From Psychrobacter sp. 4Bb (lineage in GTDB: Bacteria > Pseudomonadota > Gammaproteobacteria > Pseudomonadales > Moraxellaceae), in NCBI RefSeq assembly GCF_002836735.1, contig NZ_PJAS01000071.1:1-64000 (forward strand): a DNA stretch of 64,000 nucleotides. Direction: 5' to 3'. This document shows positions 7,741 to 16,067 of this stretch, piece after piece. Positions within the stretch are counted from its first letter, which is position 1; every line of letters starts with the position of its first letter. The position numbers were made by a program, and so were the translations under genes. The notes beneath the pieces were generated by a model. That model was not told where the DNA came from and ran no database searches. It was given only the letters and a program-made list of their open reading frames with translations.

Positions 7741-8202
7741 TTATTCCAAGACAGGCTGATCAAGCTTCACCACTAAGCTGTCGCAAGGGACATTTGGCAA
7801 GATACTATCGGCTGTTGCTCCTACCAACCAAGCAGCGATACCATGACGCTCATGGCGTCCAATGATAAGTAAGTCAACGTCTTTTTCACGGCAATAGTTA
7901 ATGATACCTTTGCTGTTAGAGATGGCAGCGGTGACCTCAGAGTTGATTGCTTCTAGCTCGTTACGTGCCAAAAATTGCGCTAATTTCGCCCGTGCTTCTT
8001 GCCACTTTTCACTATCGACATCACCCGAGAGGCTAGAGGCAGGCACGAGCTCGTAACCGAAGCGAACCATGTCATCTTTGACTATATGCAAGACAGACAG
8101 TCTGGCTTCAGGAGAGCCTGCGAGAATACGTTTGGCTTTTAGCGCCACTTTGTCCGCATCGGATAGTAAGTCAGTGACCAGTAAAACATGTTGGTAGCTC
8201 AT
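7741..8202 (-). CDS. Universal stress protein, UspA family (copy 2)
   Basis: A 153-residue Usp domain, collinear with the downstream copy over its full length. The main differences are in the central helix region (about 58-75) and in the loop after GRH (ERHGIAAWLVG). AGGAG lies just upstream of the ATG. The role is as for UspA-type proteins: resistance to starvation and oxidative or DNA stress, by an unclear mechanism. The tandem pair suggests divergence in regulation rather than in fold. No terminator is visible between the two genes. Confidence 0.9.
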   Translation of the reverse strand: MSYQHVLLVTDLLSDADKVALKAKRILAGSPEARLSVLHIVKDDMVRFGYELVPASSLSGDVDSEKWQEARAKLAQFLARNELEAINSEVTAAISNSKGIINYCREKDVDLLIIGRHERHGIAAWLVGATADSILPNVPCDSLVVKLDQPVLE

Positions 8203-8494
8203 AAGGTACTCCTAGTTAGTCATTAACTTTATAGTAGCAGTGCAAATCACCTTTGTTAAGTAATAAATCCATAATAAAATTGTGGATATTGATAAGTTTG
8301 TAACTATAAGGCTTTAATAGCTAAAGTTGCTAGCCGCGTAGGTTATGTGGTGGATTATTGCGTGACTGATGCCTTGACTTATCCATGTCGCAGCCCCACT
8401 AATAGCGCTAAGCCAACTCTTTTTCAGCCAATTTATTACTCTATTTTCCCTGGCATTCAGGGCACTATACGCATAATAAGCGATAAGGATAACT

Positions 8495-11400
8495 ATGACG
8501 GACACGCCATTTACTGCTGATTTAACCTTGCATCCAGCATTTGAGCTGATTGAGCATCGCCATATTGAGGCGCTATCGATGGATGTGCTGATCAGTCAGC
8601 ATGTAAAAACAGGAGCGATGCATTATCATCTGGCACACCCAAGTGATGAAAATGCGTTTTTGGTCGGATTTCGCACCCAGCCGATGGATTCAAAAGGCGA
8701 GGCGCACATCTTAGAGCACGTGGCATTATGTGGTTCTAATAAGTTCCCAGTACGTGATCCATTTTTCTCAATGATTAAACGTTCATTAAACACATTTATG
8801 AATGCGATGACCGCAGCTGATTGGACAGCCTATCCGTATGCAACGCAAAACAAAAATGACTACTTTAACTTGCTTGCTGTATATCTTGATGCGTCGTTTT
8901 TCCCAAATATCCATCCGCTCGATTTTGCTCAAGAAGGCATTCGCGTGGAGCTTGATGAAAATGATAAGCCGCAGTTTAAGGGTATCGTTTTTAATGAAAT
9001 GAAAGGCGCGATGAGTGGCGAGATTGATCAGCTATATCATACGGTTGCTCATCATCTGTTCCCAACGACGACCTATCATTATAATTCAGGCGGCGATCCT
9101 GCCGATATTCCTGACTTGACGCACACTGAGTTGACCGAGTTTCACCAGAGTCATTATCATCCGTCAAACAGTGTCATCATGAGCTTCGGTAATATTCCTG
9201 TTGCCGAGACGCAAGCGAAAATACACGAAGATGCTTTGATTCAATTTGAGGCAGGCAAGAAGCATGTATCGCGTCCAGAGCAGCGTTTGTCTGCACCAAT
9301 CAGCGCAGTCGATACTTATACTGCTGATGAAGCGGGCCCAGATCAGACGCATCATGTGGTTGCTTGGTTATTGCCATCGATTACCGATCCTAAGCAGCGC
9401 TTAGCGTTACGTCTGCTAGAAGGCGTATTGATTGAGCATGCAGGCTCGCCATTGCGTGCTTATCTTGACAGCCATCCACTGGGTAAAGCGCCAAGTCCGC
9501 TATTGGGACTTGATGACAGTCATTATGAGATGGTCTTTTATACGGGACTGCGCGGTTCTAACCCTGAACATGCCGAAGCGGTCGAGCAGGGCATTATTGA
9601 TTTGCTGATCGAAGTGGCCAATTCACCAGTTGATGATGAGACAATCGAAACCATTCTGCATCAGATTGAGATTGATCAGCGTCACATCGGCGGCGATAGC
9701 ATTCCTTATGGTCTAAACCTTATGCTAGAGGGCTTTAGTACCGCCATTCATGATGGCAACCCTATCGACGTTTGGGAAGTAGACGAGCATCTACAGTGGC
9801 TACGCGAGCAAGTCGTCGATCCACAGTGGCTACCGAACTTGATTAAGACGCATCTATTGGACAATCAGCATCGCGTACGCGTAACGATGACGCCTGATAG
9901 CGAAAAAACAGCCCGTTTGGCAGCAGCTGAGCAGACTCGTTTGGATACTATCGCGATGAATTTGACTGCTGATGACAAAGCTATCTTGAAGCAACAAGCC
10001 TTAGATCTGGCTGCACGTCAAGCCGCGCCAGATGATTTAAGCTTATTACCAAAAGTAGGTCTAGAAGACGTACCAACAGATATTAGCTTTAAAGAAGGCA
10101 CCCAAAAGCAGGTGCGTTTGAGCGGGCAAGACAGCACGCTATTTGAGTATGAAGCTGGCACTAATGGCATTTATTACTATCAAGTGATTGTCCCACTCAC
10201 TGAAGCAATTGGTAATACGAGCGCAGATGCGCTACCAGTTAATGATGTGATTAATCATCCATTGTTGCCTATTTATTTAAGTCTATTATCTGAGCTAGGT
10301 ACTGACTCGCTTAGTGCTCATGAGATGCAAGCCAAGCAGGCCGCGCATTCTTCTGGTGTGACCGCTCGTATTAGTCAACGTACCAACGTCGATGATAGCC
10401 AAGCGATTAGCAGCTACTTTGTCGTGGCAACGCGTGCGCTAAATCGTAAGCCTGAAGCGATTGATTTGCTCAAAGAAGTGATGGAGCACAGTATCTTTTC
10501 TGAGCATGACCGTATCAAAGAAATCTTGCAGCAGCGTCAAGCGGGTTGGCAGTCAAACTTAGCGGGCTCAGGGCACTCTTATGCCATGCAAACGGCCAGT
10601 CGTGGTATGAGTCGCCAAGCGCAGTTAGAGTATGTGCGCAGCGGTCTGCCAGCACTAAACGCGCTAAAAGATTTCTTAGCCCATGCCAGTACGGATGATG
10701 CGCAGTGGGATAAATTGGCAACCAGTCTGATGGATTTACATCAGCGTTTAATCAGCTTGCCTAAGCATGCGGTTATTATCTGTGAAGCCGAGCAAACCGA
10801 ACGCTTGAGTAGCTTAATCGTCGATAGCTGGAAAGACAGCCAAGCGACGACCGCTTCTAATGATCTAACGAACGAAGCAGCAAATATCCCAAGTGAGTTT
10901 GCAAACCTGCAATTAGATACTGCGTTAAATGGTGCGACTGATGCGGGTAAGACGTTAGAGAATGGCGACGATGTTAAAAACGACGTGTTAGATGTTGCAG
11001 ATTTAGCGTGGTTAGTGCCAACCAACGTCTATCACAATGCCAGTGCTTATACTGTACCTGCTGCTGACCATCCTGATACCGCTGCACTCATGGTATTAGC
11101 GCCTTACTTACGTAACGGTTATTTGCACAGTGCGATTCGTGAGCGCGGCGGTGCCTACGGTGGCGGTGCAGGTTACGATGCCAACGCTTGTGCCTTTAAA
11201 TTCTTTAGCTATCGTGATCCACAATGTGCTGAGACCTTTGCTCACTTTGAAGCCAGTATCGAGTGGTTATTAAACGAGCCACAGACCGATGAGCAATTGG
11301 AAGAAGCTATTTTAGGTATTATCTCAGGCATGGATAAGCCAGGCTCTCCTGCAGGAGAAGCAATCAAAGCCTGCTTTGCAAATCTACATCATCGCGGTGT

Positions 11401-11575
11401 CGACTGGCAGCGCAAAATGCGTGCGTCAATATTGGCCGTGACAGTCGCTGATTTGCAGCGCGTTGCTAAGCAATATCTACAAGGGCAAAAGCATGTACGT
11501 GCAGTACTAGCGCCTTACGACAAAGAAGAGACGGTAAAAGGTCTTGGTTTTGAGGTTTGTAGAATAAAGAGCTAA
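8495..11575 (+). CDS. M16C insulinase-family metallopeptidase (presequence-protease / PreP type)
   Basis: A 1026-residue protein, full length for the M16C (PreP/Cym1) family. The inverted zinc motif HxxEH (HILEH, about residue 74) is intact, followed by ALCGSNKFPVRDPFF. The distal zinc-ligand glutamate is in the FNEMKGAMSGE region (about 170). The C-terminal half carries the peptidase_M16C-associated region and a second inactive M16 lobe (RERGGAYGGGAG). Such enzymes clamp and degrade unstructured peptides in a closed chamber. No signal peptide is visible, so it is probably cytoplasmic. AAGGAT lies upstream of the ATG. It is monocistronic, with a terminator at 11614-11642. Residues about 780-840 form a low-complexity linker. 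Confidence 0.93.
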   Translation: MTDTPFTADLTLHPAFELIEHRHIEALSMDVLISQHVKTGAMHYHLAHPSDENAFLVGFRTQPMDSKGEAHILEHVALCGSNKFPVRDPFFSMIKRSLNTFMNAMTAADWTAYPYATQNKNDYFNLLAVYLDASFFPNIHPLDFAQEGIRVELDENDKPQFKGIVFNEMKGAMSGEIDQLYHTVAHHLFPTTTYHYNSGGDPADIPDLTHTELTEFHQSHYHPSNSVIMSFGNIPVAETQAKIHEDALIQFEAGKKHVSRPEQRLSAPISAVDTYTADEAGPDQTHHVVAWLLPSITDPKQRLALRLLEGVLIEHAGSPLRAYLDSHPLGKAPSPLLGLDDSHYEMVFYTGLRGSNPEHAEAVEQGIIDLLIEVANSPVDDETIETILHQIEIDQRHIGGDSIPYGLNLMLEGFSTAIHDGNPIDVWEVDEHLQWLREQVVDPQWLPNLIKTHLLDNQHRVRVTMTPDSEKTARLAAAEQTRLDTIAMNLTADDKAILKQQALDLAARQAAPDDLSLLPKVGLEDVPTDISFKEGTQKQVRLSGQDSTLFEYEAGTNGIYYYQVIVPLTEAIGNTSADALPVNDVINHPLLPIYLSLLSELGTDSLSAHEMQAKQAAHSSGVTARISQRTNVDDSQAISSYFVVATRALNRKPEAIDLLKEVMEHSIFSEHDRIKEILQQRQAGWQSNLAGSGHSYAMQTASRGMSRQAQLEYVRSGLPALNALKDFLAHASTDDAQWDKLATSLMDLHQRLISLPKHAVIICEAEQTERLSSLIVDSWKDSQATTASNDLTNEAANIPSEFANLQLDTALNGATDAGKTLENGDDVKNDVLDVADLAWLVPTNVYHNASAYTVPAADHPDTAALMVLAPYLRNGYLHSAIRERGGAYGGGAGYDANACAFKFFSYRDPQCAETFAHFEASIEWLLNEPQTDEQLEEAILGIISGMDKPGSPAGEAIKACFANLHHRGVDWQRKMRASILAVTVADLQRVAKQYLQGQKHVRAVLAPYDKEETVKGLGFEVCRIKS

Positions 11576-11613
11576 GACAATTAGGTTTATTTTTGATTAA
11601 AAGTTAAGCACAG

Positions 11614-11642
11614 AAAAGCCAAGCATCATGCTTGGCTTTTTG
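11614..11642 (+). terminator. Bidirectional terminator after the M16C peptidase
   Basis: AAAAGCCAAGCA-TCA-TGCTTGGCTTTT, a 12-bp perfect stem with a T-run on the plus strand. It can also end the minus-strand Nudix gene that stops at 11658. Confidence 0.93.
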
Positions 11643-11657
11643 CGGTTAGGTAATTGA

Positions 11658-12221
11658 CTAATATCGTTTGATACTCAAATCTTTGCCAATTTTGTCTTGA
11701 TGAATCGGAAATTCTGACAACTCGTTATACTGCTTACGATCAGCAAAGTAGCTTTTTAGAGTACGGCGAATGGCTTCAAATGCCAGTGTATCCCATGGGA
11801 TGTCTTCTTCGCTAAACAGTGCACAGTCGAGACTTTCTGAGCCAATACCATACGCGCCATCTTTTAGATCGGCCAGATAAATAGAGTAGATCTGCCCAAT
11901 ATCTGGCAAATCATAAATGCAGTATAGATGCGGATTTAGTACGATAGCATCAGCTTCTTCGTAGCTCTCGCGCGCAGCACCCTCAGCCATGGTCTCACCA
12001 TTTTCCATAAAACCTGCAGGTATCGTCCATAGCCCATATTGTGGCTCAATGGCACGGCGGCAGAGTAGTACTCTATTTTCATGTACCACCAGCGAGCCAC
12101 AGATAACTTTTGGGTTTTCGTAGTGGATATAGTGGCAATTGGGGCATACCAAACGCGGCATATTGTCCGTAGGTGGGATTTTTCGTTCTGCTTCATGACC
12201 GCATTGGAGGCAATAGCGCAT
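11658..12221 (-). CDS. Nudix hydrolase with N-terminal zinc ribbon
   Basis: A 187-residue protein with a zinc ribbon (CLQCG ... CPNC, residues about 4-30) followed by a Nudix domain. The Nudix box GFMENGETMAEGAARESYEEA keeps the catalytic G, E, RE and EE residues. This small zinc-ribbon/Nudix group is related to NudC NADH pyrophosphatases but is shorter and lacks their long N-terminal domain. The substrate is probably a nucleoside diphosphate derivative and cannot be stated. Start: ATG 12221 has AAAGG 9 bases upstream; the longer GTG start at 12257 has none and is not preferred. The downstream terminator is shared with the convergent peptidase gene. Confidence 0.88.
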   Translation of the reverse strand: MRYCLQCGHEAERKIPPTDNMPRLVCPNCHYIHYENPKVICGSLVVHENRVLLCRRAIEPQYGLWTIPAGFMENGETMAEGAARESYEEADAIVLNPHLYCIYDLPDIGQIYSIYLADLKDGAYGIGSESLDCALFSEEDIPWDTLAFEAIRRTLKSYFADRKQYNELSEFPIHQDKIGKDLSIKRY

Positions 12222-12389
12222 ATCAACTACCTTTATTAATAAATATTGTGTGTCCACTTATCTTAAAAGTTTTTTCGCCATGCTGATGTTTGCTTTTGTA
12301 TACAGCAACGATAGTGGAAAATGCTTTTAAGCATATCCTTTTACTTTTAATGAGAAAAGCTATTTTATTTAATTTTTATGATTACAATG

Positions 12390-12430
12390 AAAACGCTCTA
12401 ACAGCGCATTTCAATCGCCATCAGAGCGTT
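12390..12430 (-). terminator. Probable terminator of the SDR-AGE epimerase operon
   Basis: On the minus strand AACGCTCT ... AGAGCGTT forms an 8-bp stem with a long (23-base) loop and is followed by TTTTC. The long loop makes it weaker than the other terminators here. Confidence 0.45.
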
Positions 12431-12489
12431 CTTATCTTATCGAGTATATCCTACTTAGGAATTAGGTCATAAAAATTAGGTCATAGCAG

Positions 12490-13773
12490 TTAGGTTTTTG
12501 TTTCGAGCAACTGTGTGCGTAGACCACCAGCTACCGACGCAGAAATAGGAATCAATGGTGTTACAGTGGCTTGAAAGTCATGATAAAGATCTTCGCGCGT
12601 CGGATACACGACCGTACTTAAATTGCCATCTGCATCTACCTCATGACGCCAGCCGCCGTGCTCAAGATCAATCAAAGTACTGGCGATATAATCCCAAGCT
12701 AAGCGATAGTAAAGTTCAAAGCGCGGATCATCCGTACGGCGCGATAGCATTAGCGCGGTATTTGCCATTTCAGCCTGTACCCAGTAAGGACGGTTTGATA
12801 TTGAAATCTCATCATCCCAGCCAATGGTATAAACCATGCCGGACTGACCGTCAGGTGCCCAGCCACGAGAGATAGCGCTATCGAATAATGCAACGGCATC
12901 GGGTAACAACCAATCAGGTACGTCATAACCATGCGCGATACATGCAGACTCAATCTTGAGCAGCAGTCCTGCCCATTCTGCAAAATGACCAGGTGTGAGT
13001 CCCCAAGGTCGTAGGTCATCAGAAGGTTCATTCGCATCGTAGTCGGGCAACAGATTCCACCCACTATCGAAATGTTCAGGTAGGCGACCATCGTAAGTAC
13101 TAGGAATATCATGACCGAAACGCTTTGCTAAGTGTAGTGCGCGGTCTAGCCAACGCAGCTCACCCGTGGCATCTGCCAGTGCTAAGCAGGCTTCGGTCGT
13201 ATGCATGTTACAATTGGCGCCGCGATAATATTCTGGATCAGACCAGTCAGCCGCAAAAGAAGGCAGCATCGATTGTTCATTTTCTAGCCAGAAATACTGA
13301 TCGATAATGGTTATTGCCGCTTGCATGAGCTCTGAACCGCGCGGGCGACCAGCAATGCTAGCAGAAGCGCCAGCAAGCGCGACAAACGCATGTAGATAGG
13401 CGTTTTTGCGTGATGGGTTTTCATGAGTTGAAGAAGCATCACTGAACCAACCGCCATGTACTGAGTCGCGTAATGGGCCATCAAGCAACGCATCTAGGCC
13501 ATGGTCAGCAAGTGTTGCTGCACCCGGTATACCCATTAGTGCCGCTAGCGCATAGCAGTGAACCATCCTCGCAGTGATGATGCTCTTTGCAGTGTCATCT
13601 ACCATGTTGCCATCGTGACCGAGAGTAGCAAACCCTGAGGGCACGCGTGCTTTGGCATAATGTTCGAGCAAACGTTGTCCTTCAGCAAGCAACCAATGGC
13701 GATGAGTACTGCTATCTGCCCAACAGACAGATAGCAAATCAGAGGAGTCAGGAGAATCCATGATATCAGCCAT
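12490..13773 (-). CDS. AGE-family sugar epimerase/isomerase (mannose isomerase-like)
   Basis: A 427-residue protein of the N-acylglucosamine 2-epimerase (AGE) superfamily, an (alpha/alpha)6 barrel. Recognisable parts are HWLLAEGQRLLEHYA at the start, GGWFSD (about 120), NMHTTEACLALADATG (about 185), and the C-terminal YWVQAEMANTALML and HGGWRHEVD motifs with conserved His/Glu/Trp. The members closest in layout are aldose-ketose (mannose) isomerases of the YihS type. It is cytoplasmic. GGAGG lies upstream of the ATG. The start overlaps the stop of the SDR gene by 8 bp, so the two are translationally coupled and probably work on related sugars. The exact substrate is not established. Confidence 0.85.
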   Translation of the reverse strand: MADIMDSPDSSDLLSVCWADSSTHRHWLLAEGQRLLEHYAKARVPSGFATLGHDGNMVDDTAKSIITARMVHCYALAALMGIPGAATLADHGLDALLDGPLRDSVHGGWFSDASSTHENPSRKNAYLHAFVALAGASASIAGRPRGSELMQAAITIIDQYFWLENEQSMLPSFAADWSDPEYYRGANCNMHTTEACLALADATGELRWLDRALHLAKRFGHDIPSTYDGRLPEHFDSGWNLLPDYDANEPSDDLRPWGLTPGHFAEWAGLLLKIESACIAHGYDVPDWLLPDAVALFDSAISRGWAPDGQSGMVYTIGWDDEISISNRPYWVQAEMANTALMLSRRTDDPRFELYYRLAWDYIASTLIDLEHGGWRHEVDADGNLSTVVYPTREDLYHDFQATVTPLIPISASVAGGLRTQLLETKT

Positions 13774-14581
13774 TGGTAATCATTCCTCCGTTTATGTGCA
13801 AGGTCTGACCAGTCACAAAGCTACTGTCTTGGCAAGCCAGGAATACATAGGCAGCACCCATCTCACGTGACTGACCCATACGACCCATTGGTGAAGACAT
13901 GGACTCTAAAATATCTTTATCAAAGTCTTTAAAAACCAGTTGAATCTCACTCACTACAGGACCTGGCGCCACCTGATTAACACGAATACCGCGACTAAGT
14001 AGTTGTTGCGATAGCGCACGGGTGTAGCCAACGATAGCGCCTTTGGTTGCGGTGTACGGCACCAATACATCATTGCCGACATACGCATTCACTGAGGTGG
14101 TATTGATGATGCTATCGCCTTCTTTCATATACTCAAGGGCGGCGCGGGTTGCATAAAACATTCCTGCCATATTGACATCAAAATGCTGTTGCCAGTCTTC
14201 ATCACTGACTTCAGACAGGTCATGATACGGCTTTTGCATACCAGCATTGTTGACTAACACATCAATGCCGCCCCATTTTGTCACGACGGCTTCTACTGCC
14301 TCTTTGCAACTACTACTATCTGCGGTATCACCCTGCAATACCAACGCATCTGTGCCTTCTGCTTCAATACCTTCACGCGTCTCATTCGCGCTTTCTTCAT
14401 CAGAGTGATAAAGGATGGCAACTTTGGCACCTTCGCGTGCCATATGAAAAGCCACTGCGCGACCGATACCACTGTCTCCGCCAGTGATTAAAACGCGCTT
14501 ATCAGCCAGTTTTCCTGAGCCTTTATAATTATCATTGATGTATTCAGCAGGTGGCATCATGTTGTCGATTTGGTCTGTCAT
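13766..14581 (-). CDS. SDR-family oxidoreductase (glucose-1-dehydrogenase-like)
   Basis: A 271-residue short-chain dehydrogenase with the cofactor motif TGGDSGIGR (about 33-41), NNAG (about 119), catalytic Ser (TTSVNAYVGN) and YTATKGA (Tyr and Lys), and the terminal GQTLHINGGM. The N-terminal extension before the Rossmann fold (PPAEYINDNYKGSGKL) marks the YhdF/YghA-like 'extended start' group annotated as glucose-1-dehydrogenase or general-stress SDR. It uses NAD(P)H; the substrate is unproven. AAGGAT precedes the ATG. It is the first gene of a two-gene operon with the overlapping AGE epimerase, which suggests that the pair handles a free sugar. Confidence 0.88.
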   Translation of the reverse strand: MTDQIDNMMPPAEYINDNYKGSGKLADKRVLITGGDSGIGRAVAFHMAREGAKVAILYHSDEESANETREGIEAEGTDALVLQGDTADSSSCKEAVEAVVTKWGGIDVLVNNAGMQKPYHDLSEVSDEDWQQHFDVNMAGMFYATRAALEYMKEGDSIINTTSVNAYVGNDVLVPYTATKGAIVGYTRALSQQLLSRGIRVNQVAPGPVVSEIQLVFKDFDKDILESMSSPMGRMGQSREMGAAYVFLACQDSSFVTGQTLHINGGMITNG

Positions 14582-15200
14582 AATCTGTATCCTTCGTTCG
14601 TTTGAGGTGTCATCTATTTTTGTTACAGCAAACCTATGACGCTGGCATCGATATTTTTATAATGCTATTTTAGAATGTCCGCCTCATAGCCCTGCTAACA
14701 ACTATCATAATGCTCAGATACATTTTTTGAAATATTACTAGGTTAATGTTTGGTAATTTAAAATGCGGTTATGAGACTTATTACCATGAACGAATATCAA
14801 GAAAAAAGGATATTGGGAAAGTCTTATTCAATAAAGTTATCACCGTCTAAGAAAGACGAGATAAGGAATTTAGTGATTTAAAAAGTTGTGAAGGCACGGA
14901 AAAAAAACAGTCATTTAGTTGAAATATTCACCTTGATAGAGACTTAGTCTAGATAACAAAGCATATACATAAGCGGCAAGAAATTTTATATTTATCATAA
15001 TTACCCGATATATGTATAGCAATCAGCCGATACGTTAATAAGTCGCACTTTGCCTGAAACGACATCAATATGAGATGCATCTACTAAAGCGATAGTCGGA
15101 CTAATAAGAAAGGCTGCCATACTAGCAACAGGTTATACTGGTATGCTGGCACAGGCATTTTCATGAATAATATGAAGATGACCACTCATAGGATTTGATA
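14582..15200. other. Intergenic region between divergent SDR and Nudix genes
   Basis: About 620 AT-rich bases. I see no convincing gene, only a 36-codon reading frame (14771-14881) without a ribosome binding site. An imperfect hairpin (CATACTAG ... CTGGTATG) lies near 15119-15146. Promoters of both flanking genes must be here, but none stands out. Confidence 0.5.
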
Positions 15201-15935
15201 ATGACCGTACCCGAAAATATTGATTTCTTTAACAAGTTTAGCGTCGCTGTCCCAAGTTTTATTCGTCATCCGACGCTTCGTCAATTAGCTGAACGAGTGC
15301 AACATGAGACCTTAAATGCGCTGACAAGTCCGGCGATGTACGAGGCACATAATGCCTCTCATAGTAGCCGTGTATTAGACAGCCTATATCAGACACCGAT
15401 TGCTGATGCCTCAATACTGGTCGCTATTACTCATGAGCGCAGGCCTAAACTACTATTAACACGCCGCGCCGCCCATATGAACAGTCATGCGGGTGAAGTG
15501 TCTTGTGTGGGTGGTAAACATGATCGAGGCGATGGTAATAATGTCGTTACTGCATTGCGTGAAGCCTGTGAAGAAACAGCGCTACCACCCAATAAAGTCC
15601 AATTGCTTGGTCAGCTACCGATCCAAACTTCAAAAAGTGGTATGAGCGTACGTCCAATCGTGGCACTCATCGCCCCAGGTCTAGTGCTAGTTCCTGAAGC
15701 GGGAGAAATATCACGTATCTTTTGGGCAGACTTAGAATCGTTAGTCACTCAACCAACGGTAGAGTATGAAATTGAGTATAAGATGCAAGAGCAAATGGCT
15801 ACCATACTGACGCCGAGCTGGCAGGTCGATGGTGAGACAGTGTGGGGACTAACAGGACGGGTAATTGCCAACCTATTAGAAACAGGGTTTGATCGACAGC
15901 TCGAATGGTATTACCGCGTAGAAAAAAAACGCTGA
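15201..15935 (+). CDS. CoA-pyrophosphatase-type Nudix hydrolase (NudL/UPF0035 family)
   Basis: A 244-residue Nudix protein. The UPF0035 CoA signature (LLLTRRAAHMNSHAGEVS) is directly followed by the Nudix box (GGKHDRGDGN ... REACEETAL) with RE and EE intact; this combination defines hydrolases that split CoA into 3',5'-ADP and 4'-phosphopantetheine. The protein is cytoplasmic. Start: ATG 15201 has AGGA 7 bases upstream; the TTG six bases earlier is less likely. It is monocistronic. A miniature element has inserted just after it (15957-16061). The usual 'PGG' of the box is VGG here, a small deviation. Confidence 0.88.
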   Translation: MTVPENIDFFNKFSVAVPSFIRHPTLRQLAERVQHETLNALTSPAMYEAHNASHSSRVLDSLYQTPIADASILVAITHERRPKLLLTRRAAHMNSHAGEVSCVGGKHDRGDGNNVVTALREACEETALPPNKVQLLGQLPIQTSKSGMSVRPIVALIAPGLVLVPEAGEISRIFWADLESLVTQPTVEYEIEYKMQEQMATILTPSWQVDGETVWGLTGRVIANLLETGFDRQLEWYYRVEKKR

Positions 15936-15956
15936 TAAATGTCATCTACTTATAAT

Positions 15957-16061
15957 ATAGTCGATGCAATTCAAAAGTAGTACAAGGCAACCGAGTGTAG
16001 ATGTATATGTGATACTTCAAACGAGGTTAACGCAGTAATGCTTTTATAGTGGAATGACTAT
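15957..16061. mobile_element. Miniature transposable-element-like sequence (105 bp) flanked by 17-bp direct repeats
   Basis: The element begins ATAGTC and ends GACTAT (short terminal inverted repeat). It is bracketed by direct repeats GTCATCTAYTTATAATA at 15941-15957 and 16063-16079 (16 of 17 identical). The right direct repeat contains the stop codon of the MpaB-like gene, so the left one is a duplicate of that gene's end, as expected for target-site duplication on insertion. The minus-strand end (39 bp) recurs at 1867-1905. It codes for nothing. Confidence 0.55.
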
Positions 16062-16067
16062 GGTCAT

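Noticed and set aside
8314..8505. 63-codon minus-strand gene
   Set aside because: It overlaps the peptidase start and its ribosome binding site, and has no recognised features.
14771..14881. 36-codon gene in the SDR-Nudix gap
   Set aside because: No ribosome binding site and no recognised homologue; it is short for an AT-rich region.
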